A stretch of DNA of 64,000 bases from NCBI RefSeq assembly GCF_021018895.1, contig NC_079366.1, forward strand, positions 29,763,771-29,827,770. The letters run 5' to 3'. Within the stretch, counting starts at the first letter, position 1; each line of letters begins with the position of its first letter. The position numbers and the translations under genes were made by a program. This stretch comes from Seriola aureovittata. Taxonomy: Eukaryota > Chordata > Actinopteri > Carangiformes > Carangidae. The notes beneath the pieces were generated by a model that saw only the letters and a program-made list of their open reading frames with translations, made no database searches and was not told the DNA's origin. Shown in pieces: positions 1-13,238 of the stretch.

Positions 1-269
1 ATTAGTTTCTCATCATATTTATTTAGTCACATTATTTTCTTGTATGTTTATTTAGTATTTTTATAATTTTGTGATCTTTCAACATTAGTTAGGTGGAGCT
101 TTTTACCTCTCCCTGCACGCTATCTGTTTCCTTTGTCATTTTCTGTGTATTTTAAATTGTGCAAAATAATAAATAAAACTAAAATAATTAAATGAATGTA
201 TGCAGAGGATGAAACGTTAAGGTGTCGGGTTCCTAGTTATAAGTGTCACTAACTGCCAGTTTACTGTAC

Positions 270-1420
270 CTTGGCCACGGCGGTCTGGCAGATCTTCCAG
301 ATGATCAGTCTCTCTCCACAAACCATCCAGGCCCAGCCGCTCTCGTTCACCTTCACTGAGATCTGGTCATCAGCTGCAGAGACCAACACACACAGAAATG
401 TTCAGGAAGCGGTAGTTTGAACAGAAAAATCTAATAAAACTGGAAAGAAAGAGGTTTGTTCTTCCTTTACCATCAGCCATCGTCAGAGCCTCCATCACTT
501 TGACAGGTAGCGATGAGCCGAAGGTCTGGACGTCGTAGTTGATTGAATCTGCAGCTGCATGGCTCTGCACTCGGGTGGGCGTCGACCTGGCGGAGGGAGA
601 TTTAGATTAAAGCGGAGCAGACTGAAACTAGTTTGCGGTGCTGTTGAGCTGTAATACACTATATCAAAACTACTTCATTCCAGATGTTTTGAGTCTGGAT
701 CTTTGTCCTCCAGGAGTCCCAGCCTCCTCCCTCCCTCCCTCCCTCTCTCTCTGTGTTTGTTTCCCTCTTCTAAACGTGTGTGTGTGATCTGCTTTGGTTT
801 TGTTTCTTGTGTGTTTGCGTAATCCGTCCTCTTTCCAGGTCTTCATGGAGGAGAGGAGGTCGTGTGGCTCCAAATTATTGGCTGCACCTGGACGTTTCTC
901 GAGAACCTCCCAGATCATATTCTTCATTAATGTTTCCACTCTATGATGTTGTCATAGTGTAAATCCACTCTGTTGTTCTATTCTGTGCAGACTTCATATG
1001 TAGCATGTCTACATTGACCAGGTCCAGATTAAAAACCAACTGGTTTTATGTGGTCTAGATGTGAATAAAAAACAGCCTTAAGATTTGCATCTGGACCAAT
1101 ATGGTCTCAATGCAATAAAAATAGCATTCAAATCTCCCTTTTGTTGCATTTTCACAATCGTAATCAAGGTTTCACAAATCTGAAACTGTGTCTGAAAGAA
1201 TTTTTAACTTCTCTGGGATAATCTAGTCCAAGAAGTAAAACGGTTTTGGATTTGAATATAGTTTTTCATCTGAAACTGTGTTTGCCTCTCACCTCGCCGA
1301 CAGAGGCGTCCTGCGCGGGGAGAACAGGAGACTGTTGGCGGCTCCGGAGACGCTCTTCCTCCCGGTGGTGCGGCCCTGCTGCCGGCGGCCGGAGCTCGGG
1401 GCGGTGCGGGGGCTAAACAT
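270..1420 (-). CDS. nup133: Nucleoporin Nup133, N-terminal three exons (partial)
   Basis: Scaffold subunit of the Nup107-160 (Y) complex of the nuclear pore. Three minus-strand coding exons are visible: 1293-1420 (ATG at 1420), 471-586 and 270-373. They are joined by GT/AG introns in matching phase (128+116+104 nt, 116 codons, ending in phase 0). The peptide has the basic Ser/Arg/Pro-rich unstructured N-terminus of the family. It then contains [20 protein letters not shown] (close to human Nup133 [20 protein letters not shown]) and the first beta-propeller strand with [16 protein letters not shown]. The donor after 270 (AAG|GTACAG) shows that the gene continues left of the window, so the rest of the propeller and the helical C-terminal domain are missing here. 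The family is normally about 1150 residues. The start was chosen because upstream sequence is CpG-rich and the first residues [10 protein letters not shown] match the family start. Sequence 1-269 is intron. The identification is near certain. Confidence 0.93.
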
Positions 1421-1515
1421 GCCTGAAGTGCGGCCGACGGCGGCTCAACGAGGCCGGAAATATGTACGTTTTATGTTTTTAACCGATACGTCTTATCCGC
1501 CACCGCAATACTCTT
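1421..1515 (-). promoter_or_regulatory. CpG-rich 5' end of nup133
   Basis: The sequence upstream of the nup133 ATG is GC- and CpG-rich (the island runs from about 1290 to 1515 including exon 1) and carries a CCGGAA ETS-type hexamer at 1453-1458. This is typical of a TATA-less housekeeping promoter. The transcription start itself cannot be placed. Confidence 0.4.
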
Positions 1516-2151
1516 CTCCAAACAGCGCGCGGTGTAGTCGCGTGAATAAGTCGTCATCATCTAACAAAGCCCCGCCCATTCAAAAAAAACTTTATTAGCA
1601 ACATGAGAAATGTACATCCATAATGGCATTGATAGGTGCAGGGGGGGCATAAAGACCTCAGGTACACTGCTACTGAACACAATGAATCAGAAGTTACATG
1701 ATAAACTGTAAAAAACTGATTAGATTTAATTTAAATAAAACCTGGTATAGTGATGTTTGATTAAAAAGTAAATGACCAGAAAATATATTCAAAACCAGTT
1801 TATGTCAGAATGTAATTTTCTTCTTTGAATTCTGACTTTTATCTCAAAATTCTGAGATTAAAGTCAGAATTAAAAAAACAACAAAAACATATGGCCCTAA
1901 TCCTCTTCCGTAAGAATCTAATTAATGTAATTTTGTTTAGACTACATCATATTTTAGTGTATTTCACACATATTTTCACATTGAGTAAACAAAGTTAACA
2001 ACAAAGTAGGACCCCGGAAAATCCCGTTTTTAAGTTTTCTTCAGAATCAAAGTAATTTATCGGCAGCTGTCACTATATTCAATGGTTCATAGCAAATAGG
2101 AACTACTAATGGCGAATTCGGCCTGCTTGATTTTTCAAATTGTAAAAACAA

Positions 2152-2152
2152 C

Positions 2153-2193
<41 letters not shown>
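2152..2193. repeat. (AAT)n microsatellite
   Basis: About 13 consecutive AAT/ATA units directly read in the sequence, ending at the abrupt change to gcgaatact. Confidence 0.95.
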
Positions 2194-2195
<2 letters not shown>

Positions 2196-2435
2196 CGAAT
2201 ACTAGCAAACTCATATTGAAGTTCACATCGGGTAGACAAAATAACCCTCTAAATTGAAATTTAAATAAAAATCTGGGCTAGTTTTACGAAGTTCAGGTGG
2301 GTTTACGTCTGTTATTGTTGTCAAGCTGATTTTAGTTTTTGACAAGAGTAGAGAGAAGATCAATGCTTGTACTGATGTCTCACTTGCCGTATATTGTTGT
2401 ACACTTTCTAAAAGAAAAAAACGACAACAAAAAGC

Positions 2436-2560
2436 TATGATACTGTAACTACAATAAGCACTTTTACTGTGAAACTGTAACTACGGGAGGTACTTTTACT
2501 GTGAAACTGTGACTACAGGAAGTGCCTTTGCTGTGATACTGTGAATGCTGGAAGTAATTT
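2436..2560. repeat. Imperfect ~38-bp tandem repeat, about 3 copies
   Basis: The phrase (t)actgtgaaactgtaactac followed by a ggaggtactttt-like segment recurs with a period near 38 bases at about 2442, 2478 and 2516. The last copy is degenerate. Confidence 0.6.
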
Positions 2561-3699
2561 TGTTATAAGGAAGTTTTTTTTTTTACTGGGATGCTGTACT
2601 CTTGTACTGTTGGAATATTTTTACCCCGTGGTAGTGGTATTTTTACTTCAATAAAAGTTTACAAATAAACGCCAATCAAATCAAATCAAAGAAGAAGAAG
2701 AAGAAGAGGAGAGGACGTTGGGCGGGAGCAGGTAAGATTACTACAGTGTTCATAATTTCAACTGAAGTGGTTTCAAGTAATGTTTTTTAGATACAAGATG
2801 ACAGTTTGAGTCGGTAAACTAAAGTAGGACGACGAAAGAATATTTCCAGATTGAAAGAGTTACCAATTCAGCGAAGAGTATTTACGACGTTAACTGTCAC
2901 CGTGACAGTAATATTGCTGACGCCATGTTGCGCGGGAATCTCTCTCATGTCTTTACATTCCAAACTTTCTCCGGAAAGTAACGTCTGTTTTTTCCCCCCG
3001 TAAATGTTTATGTCACATTACCATAACCTTAACCTTACCCCTGCCCCTTACCACCTGGCCCAAACCTCACGTGAACACTTACCTGCCCTCTCTGCCCACT
3101 CCTCAGCCATGTAACCCAATGTGTAAGTTTAGCGTTACGTTACAAGGCTCAGTTAGAGAGCATGAATATTTGGTCTGGCAGCATTCAGGGTTATTCACAG
3201 GGATGTTAAAATGGTTAAATTGGTATTTTATTGACTAAACCGAAAAAATAAGAACTGCAATGAAAGACAGAAAAAGTCAACGCGGGAGAGAAAGTGAAAG
3301 TGAAAGTGAACTTTACAGTTCAATATCACAATATAAGTGCTGTTGAACTGTATTGATTTATATAGAGAGATGTTTCTGTTATTTAGGCTACCCCCATTGA
3401 TATGAATTGAGTGGCCAAAATAATAGAAACATCTTTCCTTATAACGCAATACATCATGAATGTAGGATGTATAACAGGACTACAGTATTAGTGTTAGCTA
3501 GGTTTACCTAATGTCAGGCCGAGACTCAAAACAGGACTCAGATGCAGAGATCTTAGATAACAAAAGGCTTTTATTGAATTCAGACCGAGACCTCAGACCG
3601 AGTGAAAAACAAATGGCTATAAACAAAACTAGACACTAAACTCTGAAGTTTGAGAAACAATAAACACTCCAGGAGGAGGAAAAAGCTCTAATCAAAAGA

Positions 3700-3900
3700 A
3701 ACAAATAAATAAACACAAAACGCTCCATAAGGAGGAAAAACCTGACTATATAAAATAACTTGGCTGCAAACAAAAAATCGCTCTTAAAGAGGAATAACCA
3801 AAGGACTATGAATCTAAATTATGGTAAGAAATAACAAACAAAAAATCACTCTCTAACGAGGAAAAACAAAGGGCTATGAATCTAAGCTATGGTAAATTAT
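3700..3900. repeat. Degenerate ~68-bp tandem repeat
   Basis: Two similar units begin at about 3768 and 3836. Each carries caaacaaaaaatc, a c-rich block with gaggaa, and ggctatgaatctaa near its end. A more degenerate relative precedes them. They probably belong to a larger dispersed repeat starting near 3515, but no family could be named. Confidence 0.5.
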
Positions 3901-4264
3901 ATTGTGATCTATTTTGAGTAATGTAATTAAAATATATTTTAACATATCAGTACACAGTAGGTCAAATCTATTTAAACTTGTTATCTTCTTCTGTTTATGT
4001 AAAGTGGAAGTCTCACTTTGTTCCTACTGACATAGGAATTGCTATTGACCTCTCTGTTGTCACAGAACAAAGGTAAATAATAATTCTCACACTGCTAAGA
4101 AAACAATAGGATATAGAACCTTAACTTTAGGACAGAACCATGAAGGCTGAGGCAGGACGAGTGTTACTATAGCATCGTTTTTATTTCATAATCAGTGTGT
4201 ACAATCATGCATCATTTTTCAATTTGAGTTTTACTAATTAACCTCCCAGACTATAAGACAGAAG

Positions 4265-7200
4265 ATGAGTGATTGTGGGGATGAGGAGGAGAAGCGACCA
4301 GTGTCACAAGGACCCATCGATCTGTCTGCGCCGATTCAGGCTTATGATCCATTGCCGCCTGATGAAGTCTTAGATTCACCCGTCAGCCATGAAGCTGGAT
4401 CCTCACACAGACCGTAAGCTCACACTGTTTATGCTGTAAACTTGCTAATTAAAGGCAACTGAGCCTCAGGCTGAAACACAGAAACAGATAACGTCTCTAT
4501 CTACTTATATTTGATATTGTTGATCAGTCCAATAGCAGCAGGGACAAAAGAGTTCTTAAATCTATTAGTTCTGCATCTTGGCAGTTTGTACCTGCGACCG
4601 AACGGAAGCAGTATGAACTCCCTGAACGAAGGGTGGCTCCGATTGGCCAGAATTCTCTGGGCCTTGTTCAGAGCCCTGACCTTATATAGGAAGGGAAGGT
4701 AGGGCTGCAGCTAATGATTATGATCCCAGGTGGAGGTAACTAAGGACTTCAGTATCGATTAAATGTAGTAGAATGTAAGTGTATATGTAAGTTAAAAGGT
4801 TTCAGGCAGATTGTGCAAACGTTGTGTTGATAGAAATTAAAAAGTTAAATGAGAAGTTAAATAACATCCTCAAATAACAGGTTCATGTCTGTACAATAAA
4901 CAGGAAGCTACATTCAGGAGAAGGTTAGCTTAGCTTAGCACAAAGACTGGAAACACTCAGCCTGTCTCTGTCTGAAGGTGATGACATCACATATGAGCAA
5001 CTGTAAATATACTGCAACTAATCAACTCTGTAATTACAGATCTCCTCCTATGCGATTGAAGAGGCGTAAAACTAAATGGCATCGAGCTGTCAGTGATCTC
5101 CTTTGGAAACAGTTCAGGTTTGGATTTTGTCACTTCCTGTTTTATTTTGTAGTTGGTTTCCTTGTGTGTCTTAATGTTTTTACTTCCTGTCTTGGTCCTG
5201 TTTTTCTGTGTGGTGATTGTCTGCCCCGCCCTAATGTGTTTCACCTGTGTTCAATCACCTTTGTGTCTATATAGTCTCTCTGTGCTCCCCTTTGTCTGTC
5301 GGTTCGTCTGTTCATGTCGGCTGTGGTATCCCCTCTGTCTCTGGTTGTTGTTCCTTGTGTGCCCTCGTGCTTAGGTTTCTTGTTTTGTTGGTTCACCCAT
5401 TTTGTAAGTTCTTCAGTTAATAAACTTTTTTGCACCTCATTCCCCTGTGTTTGCTCCATTTGGGTTTACCGTGACACCAACCTCCCTCGCTATAAGATCC
5501 TCAAATAACACGTTCATGTCTGTACAATAAATAGGAAGCTACATTCAGGAAAAGGTTAGCTTAGCTTAGCACAAAGACTGGAAACAAGGGGAAACACTTA
5601 GCCTGTCTCTGTCTGAGGGTGACGAAATCACCTGTCAGCAACTGTAAATATACTGTAACTAATCAACTCTGTAATTACAGGCCTCCTCCTGGTGAACTGT
5701 CAGATGCTCAGTGTGAACAGCTGGCATCAGAACTGACATCCAACCCCTTTTACAAACAGCTGGATCTGAGTAGAAACTCTCTGAAGGAATCAGGAGCAGA
5801 GCTGATTTGTGCTGCACTGGAGAGTCCAGGCTGTAGACTGGAGACCCTCAGGTCAGACTGACTTCATCAGGTCTTTGTAAAATAAGAATATTATGTGGAT
5901 ATTAGTGACTGTTTTCAGACCACACTAATCACAGAGCCCTGTCTCCGATGATAAAAAGGATTGAATGTGGCACAGGAATGTGAACACTGGTGTTAACAAC
6001 CTTCAAACAAAATCAGCTGTTTAATCAATGAGAAGTGAAGGAAAAGACGATGTAACTGAACAGTTTACCAGCTTCACACTTTCTTCTTTATTTAGACTGA
6101 GTGACTGCGTCTTGTCAGAGAGATGTTATGCTTCACTGGTCTCAGCTCTCGAGTCGAGGCAGTCCTCCCTGAGAGAGCTGGACCTGAGTGGAAACAAGCA
6201 CCTGAAGGATTCAGGACTGAAGCTGTTGTCTGCTGGACTAAAGCATCCATTCTGCAGACTGAAGACTCTGAGGTAAGTTGGATTAATGTCAGAGGGTCAG
6301 TGGTTCGATCCCCGGCTCCTCTAGTCTACAGGTTGAAGTGTCCTTGGGAAAGACACTGAACCCCACACTGCCTCAGATGCCTGTTCCATCAGTGTATGAG
6401 TGTGTGTATGGTAGTAGGCCTTATGTGTGCAAGAACGTGCTATATGAATGTGGTTTATAGTGTAAAGACTAGAGAAGCATCTTATAAGTGCAGAGCATTC
6501 GTATGAATTGTTTATCTTTAATGCATTTTGGTTGTTTTGTAGGTGGAAGGGTTTTTGACTGTTAGTAAGTCATATCTCATCACAGTCTCACAGTAGCACA
6601 TTTCATCATCAGTAGAACAACAGAGTCTCAGCTTTTCTTTCTTTACAGACTTGTGTGCTGTGAACTGACGGAGAGCAGCTATGCTTCTCTGCTCTCAGTG
6701 CTTGAGAATAACTTCAGACTGAGAGAGCTGGACCTGAGTGGAAACTGTCTGCAGGATTCAGGAGTGACGAAGCTGTGTGCGGGACTTAGGAGACCATTCC
6801 GTTTCTTGGCGACTCTGAGGTCAGACTGTCTTTATTAGGTCTTTGATATGAATATTAACTAATCATTACAGTGACCCAGTCTAAGAGCAAATGATGCGTA
6901 ATTGTAAAGCTTAAATGACGTAAATTTGATCATCTGTCCTAAGAGGGTCCTTTCAGACGTGTCTGTGTGCAGCCCAAACTTTAGGACAGCATCAACTGTA
7001 CACACCATCTGAACACGTCTGCCTGTTTCTGATTATAAGAATATGAGAGACTGTCTATTAGCTTGTCTGCTGCAGTGTTGGGCCTCTATCAACCCACCTC
7101 CTCTTATACCTCAAGGGAAAGTATTGCTTGTAGGTGGATTAAAACAGTCAGATTCAGATAGAATAGCCTGAATGTGCAGTAGCAGTATGATATGTCTGAT

Positions 7201-9438
7201 CCTCATATGAACCATTACAGGGAACTCTAGGTGTTTGAAATTGAGCAAGAGTTAAACATCTACACTGTCTCCTATAACCTGCTTGCTGTTCTTTGTTCTT
7301 AATTCAGAATTAGCTGCTGCAGTTTGTCAGAGAACAGCTGCAGTTCTCTGGCTTCAGCTCTGAAGTCCAACTCTTGTCGTCTTGAAGAACTGGACCTGAG
7401 TCTCAACCAGCTGCGGGACTCAGGAATAAAGGCGTTGTCTGTTGGACTGGAGAGTCGTGGCTGTAGACTGAAGACTCTGAGGTAGAGAATTTCTTTTCCG
7501 TCTGAGTGAAATTTCAAAACCAGAATTTGCATGTTCAGATCATCCTCTCTCTGCAGGTTGATAAGCTGTGAGTTCTCAGATGAGGGCTGCGCTTCTCTGG
7601 TGTCAGCTCTGAAATCCACGGCCTCTAATCTGACTGAGCTGGATCTCAGTGGGAACCAGCTGCATCACCAAGGAATGACGCTGCTGACTGAATATGTGAA
7701 AAGTTCACATTGTAAACTGCAGACTCTAAGGTCAGTGGAAGGTCAAAGGTTGTGGTAGACAGATTCATTCTGGCCAGCACAGAGTTTACACATTTAGAGG
7801 AGGAAGAAAAGAGAATGGAGATTTAATCATTAGGCAGATGCTTCCCACCTTCAGTATTAACTCTCCTAATTCAAACCCACAGAGTGGACAGGGGACAAAA
7901 CTTGATCACCGCTGACATCAGTACGACACGTGAGTATTGACAAAGAAAACACATTAAAAAACACAAGCAACATTTCAAAAGAAACAAGTTCAAAGCGAGA
8001 GAACACAACCTCAGCCGTCACCCACATTCTTTATATGTGGTTGTGGGCTGACGGGAGACAGTTTATACTGTATCTATAAACTACAGGAGAGACTGGTGCT
8101 GCAGCATCACACCTGCAGCAAACACTGTCACTACTGCTGCTCCTGTAACGAGGAAGCTCATCGACTCAAAATGAACATTTTAGCAAAAATCTAAATTCAT
8201 TTACATACTAATTTGAATTAATATAATATTATATACAGTGTATATGTATGTATATATATATATATATATAAAAATATATAAAATGTTAAAAGTCTTAAAT
8301 TTTATGTGAACACTGCAGAAACGCTGTGCTCCACCGATTGAGGGCAGAGTCTCTGAACTTTTTCTGATCTTCCCTTTTTTTTCATTGGATACACAACAGA
8401 CGCAGCTACTGATTTGTCTGAGGAGGCGGAGGAGAAAGAAGTGGTAGAGGTGAGAGAGCAGAAGTTCACACAAAAATGTTACTCATGCAGCACCAATAAC
8501 ATTGCAGGTGACACAGGTTTGAGGAAGATTAAACATCTTTTCACACCTGGTGGATTGAGGATTTAATGTAATAGGTCGTGACAAACATTAGAGTCTTAAG
8601 CCTGGATTTTAAAGAACTGAGATTTACTTTGGCTCTGTTCAGACCTGGCACTAACATCCGTCTCAGGTGATCTGGTCACAAGTGGACAACTCTGAGTTCA
8701 GGACCCAAGACACATTTAAGATCCAATCACTCAGTCCACATTCAGAGATGGTTGGAGCCACATTGAAGGACCACCTACTCTGCTGAGGTCCTGGTCCCTT
8801 TGAACCACATATATATTTACACACAGTGTTTTACTTGTGGCCCGTCACAATAACAACAATGACTGGTACATGTTTATTTTCTATTTGCTTTTTTACTATT
8901 TCAAGTTGCTAAAACTTGTTTCAGCGCAGTGGAATGATTCACTCAGCTCCTGCTTGTCCCACTCTCTCCCTCCCTCCCTCCCTCCCTCCCTCCCTCCCTC
9001 CCTCTCTCTCTCCCTCACAGCCATCTGAAGATGCAGCTTTCTTTTGACTTTTTTCCCATAACACCTTGCATTTCTTGCAAAAAAAAACACACATATCCGG
9101 GTCATTTTAACAATAATTCCATGTACTTGATTGATCTCTCTATCCTTACATTGTGTTCTCAGGTTTATACTGAAAGGGTATCGAATGTTTTCATTCATAG
9201 CACACAACTACCAGACTAACTCTGTGCATTTCTGAATTACAGGGCGTATCAAGGTCCTCAGGACATCACAGTGCTGGCATATCAGACAGGTAACAATAAA
9301 ATGTTAGGGGGAAAATGTGATCTCAGTGACTTTGATTGTTGGTGTTGGACGGCTGGTTGGAGTTTTTCTGAAACTTCATAGAATAATAATACAATTAATT
9401 TAATGATACAATTTAGTGTCATTTAACATTCTCACACA

Positions 9439-9482
<44 letters not shown>

Positions 9483-10255
9483 GTACAGTATATACTGTAA
9501 CTGCCTGTCATATTAACTGCCTTTAAATCTGCTGTTTTAGGTCTTCAGGTGGTGGTTTGTACACAAGTAAGTGAAGAACATGTATTTTTGGATCTGGGTG
9601 AACTGAACCTTTAAGGATTAAAGAAGCTCCTCACCTCCATCTCTGTGAAGCCTGACATGGCAGAGTGTTGAACTGGTTATCTCTTATTGGCTGTTTGGTT
9701 CTAGGAGATATCTTTCTGTTCACATTAAAACAGATCATTACATCACCTTTATTATTTAGAGATGCCTTTTTTAATGTCTCTTTATTTCATAATGGCATTT
9801 TCATGACTAACTTTTGTTTCCTGTCACTTTTCATGACAGATATGCTGCTGCAACCTGTCTCCAGAGTGCGGACTCCTATATTTTCTTATGTATGGACCTT
9901 AAATGTTTTAATTCACTTTACAGCACACGACTAGAAATAATGTTTTGAAACTAACTCTGTGCATTTCTGAATTACAGGGCGTATCAAGGTCCTCAGGACA
10001 TGACAGTGCTGGCATATCAGACAGGTAACAATAAAATGTTTTCTCTGCTTTGACTGTCAATAAGCTTTATTATTAGTATCAAGTAGACAATTAACAGTAG
10101 CTTCAGTTAATGTTGACATCAAACATCAGGAGGCGGAAAATGTGATCTCAGTGACTTTGATTGTTGGTGTTGGACGGCTGGTTGGAGTTTTTCTGAAACT
10201 TCATAGAATAATAATACAATTAATTTAATGATACAATTTAGTGTCATTTAACATT

Positions 10256-10302
<47 letters not shown>

Positions 10303-11077
10303 GTACAGTATATACTGTAACTGCCTGTCATATTAACTGCCTTTAAATCTGCTGTTTTAGGTCTTCAGGTGGTGGTTTGTACACAAGTAAGTGAAGAACA
10401 TGTATTTTTGGATCTGGGTGAACTGAACCTTTAAGGATTAAAGAAGCTCCTCACCTCCATCTCTGTGAAGCCTGACATGGCAGAGTGTTGAACTGGTTAT
10501 CTCTTATTGGCTGTTTGGTTCTAGGAGATATCTTTCTGTTCACATTAAAACAGATCATTACATCACCTTTATTATTTAGAGATGCCTTTTTTAATGTCTC
10601 TTTATTTCATAATGGCATTTTCATGACTAACTTTTGTTTCCTGTCACTTTTCATGACAGATATGCTGCTGCAACCTGTCTCCAGAGTGCGGACTCCTATA
10701 TTTTCTTATGTATGGACCTTAAATGTTTTAATTCACTTTACAGCACACGACTAGAAATAATGTTTTGAAACTAACTCTGTGCATTTCTGAATTACAGGGC
10801 GTATCAAGGTCCTCAGGACATGACAGTGCTGGCATATCAGACAGGTAACAATAAAATGTTTTCTCTGCTTTGACTGTCAATAAGCTTTATTATTAGTATC
10901 AAGTAGACAATTAACAGTAGCTTCAGTTAATGTTGACATCAAACATCAGGAGGCGGAAAATGTGATCTCAGTGACTTTGATTGTTGGTGTTGGACGGCTG
11001 GTTGGAGTTTTTCTGAAACTTCATAGAATAATAATACAATTAATTTAATGATACAATTTAGTGTCATTTAACATTCT

Positions 11078-11108
<31 letters not shown>

Positions 11109-13193
11109 GTACAATATATACTGTAACTGCCTGTCATATTAACTGCCTTTAAATCTGCTGTTTTAGGTCTTCAGGTGGTGGTTTGTACACAGGTAAGTGA
11201 AGAACATGTATTTTTGGATCTGGGTGAACTGAACCTTTAAGGAATAAAGAAGCTCCTCACCTCCATCTCTGTGAAGCCTGACATGGCAGAGTGTTGAACT
11301 GGTTATCTCTTATTGGCTGTTGTTTGGTTCTAGGAGATTTATTTTTGTGCACATGAAAATAGATGATTACATATAAAAATCCCCTTTTTAAAACGATTTC
11401 ATGATGGCATTTTCTTGACTACCTTTTATTTCCTGTCACTTTTCATGTCAGAAGGGATTCTGCAACATTTCGGTGGCTCACCATCATATTTGGCAGGGAG
11501 ACCAAAAAGAGTTGAGTCTTTCTTACCTGATGACAAAATATATGTAAGGATATTTAATGTTTTTAGTTAGTTTAAGTTATGTTTAGAAAAAACTAATTTT
11601 GTGCCTTTCTGAATCCCAGGAGCTCTCAGGTCATTATGATTCACACGCTAAACCAAAAATACCAACTCACCTTTTCAGTACTCTGGGTAAGTGAAAAAAC
11701 ATACTTTTGGATTTGGGTAAACTGAACCTTTAAAGCTCCTCCAGTATAAAGGTCTGTGTCCATGTGTAGTGTGATTATAGATCAGCTCTAGCTTCTATAT
11801 TAATACTGTGAAAGTATCAAAGCCTCAGTCCACAGAGAAATGCACACAGCCTGTATTCAGAAACTGAGCCTTAAAACCAGCCGTCAGGACTTCTGGAACT
11901 TTGTGATGTCACAACAAAGCAGTCACCAAGCCCCGCCCACCTGGACCCTCCATCCAAACCTTGCAGGATTTGGTTTCTCTGAGTGTTTTTACCTGAAATC
12001 TGCTATATTTTTATTGGATCACTCAGAAAACAGTCAGCCAATCAGAAGAGAGGCTCAGAGCCTCCTCTCTTCTGATTGGCTCACTGACCTGTTGTTACTA
12101 GAGCTCCAGAGAGAAGCCTGAGAGAGGAGATGTAAAACTACACTGAGATGGTTTTTGGTTCCTGGTTCAGTATTGAATTGGCTGCGTGTTAGTAAACTGA
12201 AGGTCCAAGATGGCCGATATTAAATAAATAAATATGATACTATTAAATAAGTAAACACAATAATAAATATGTAATATGTAAGTGAACCAATTCTTTGTGA
12301 CTTTTAATACTAACATTTAACCTTCTTTTGTTGAAGTTTTAATGGAATTAATTTAAATTTGATCTTAGCCAGTACTATTAAAATGGCCTCAATATCTTCT
12401 TATTTCAAAATAGATTTTTTTTTTCAACACCAACTTTTATTTCCTGTCAATTTTCATGACAGCGTCGGGGACACCAGGAAAAACACGGTATCCAAACGCA
12501 GCAAAGACAAAGCTTGAGTCATCTGAGGACAAGAGCGAGGTTATGAAGGTGAGAGTGAAACATTTATGGGTCCATGTTTAAGTTGATGGACACAGCTTCA
12601 AGGCAGATTACAAGCCATATTACTATAAAATCCTTTGCTCCTCAAAGTGAAACATCAAAGCTTAAAGGTGTAATGTGTAAGATCGTGCTACTTGATCCAC
12701 CTCCATAGGGGGCAGCATTTCACCTTTTGCCCCTGTCCAGTTAATCATGTTGTTTTCTCCATGTTCCTTATAATTTGTTATGTGTATGTGCATTTATTGT
12801 TGAGAGTTAAAATTGTTGAGAGCACTGGAACAAATTATGAATGTTATAATTCACTTTACAGCACACGACTAGAAGTAATGTTTTGAAACTAACTCTGTGC
12901 ATTTCTGAATTACAGGGCGTATCAAGGTCCTCAGGACATCACAGTGCTGGCATATCAGACAGGTAACAATAAAATGTTTTCTCTGCTTTGACTGTCAATA
13001 AGCTTTATTATTAGTATCAAGTAGACAATTAACAGCAGCTTCAGTTAATGTTGACATCAAACATCAGAAGGGGGAAAATGTGATCTCAGTGACTTTGATT
13101 GTTGGTGTTGGACGGCTGGTTGGAGTTTTTCTGAAACTTCATAGAATAATAATACAATTAATTTAATGATACAATTTAGTGTCATTTAACATT

Positions 13194-13238
<45 letters not shown>

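Larger units (their letters stand above)
1516..4264. other. Intergenic: AT-rich spacer between nup133 and the NLRP1-like gene
   Basis: No coding exon was recognised. The stretch contains short tandem repeats (listed separately), AT-rich filler, and an acceptor-like CCTCCCAG ending at 4250 just before the NLRP1-like start codon. That suggests a non-coding 5' exon lies somewhere in this interval. The open frame at 3228-3449 on the minus strand has no recognisable content. Confidence 0.5.

Noticed and set aside
3020..3070. Interstitial telomere-like run (aaccttaacctta)
   Set aside because: Only two or three imperfect units, not the TTAGGG hexamer; most likely part of a dispersed repeat.
4511..4702. 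63-codon frame in the first NLRP1-like intron
   Set aside because: No phase-compatible splice sites and no domain similarity; probably part of a dispersed repeat.
9665..9934. 89-codon frame starting [10 protein letters not shown], repeated at 10485 and 13421
   Set aside because: It runs through intron and across the 50-bp exon in a different frame from the phased model; its repetition only reflects cassette duplication.
11840..12121. 93-codon frame starting [10 protein letters not shown], repeated at 16738, 18868 and 32321
   Set aside because: It lies inside the TTAA fold-back element and its truncated copies, not in an exon; one copy is already frameshifted.
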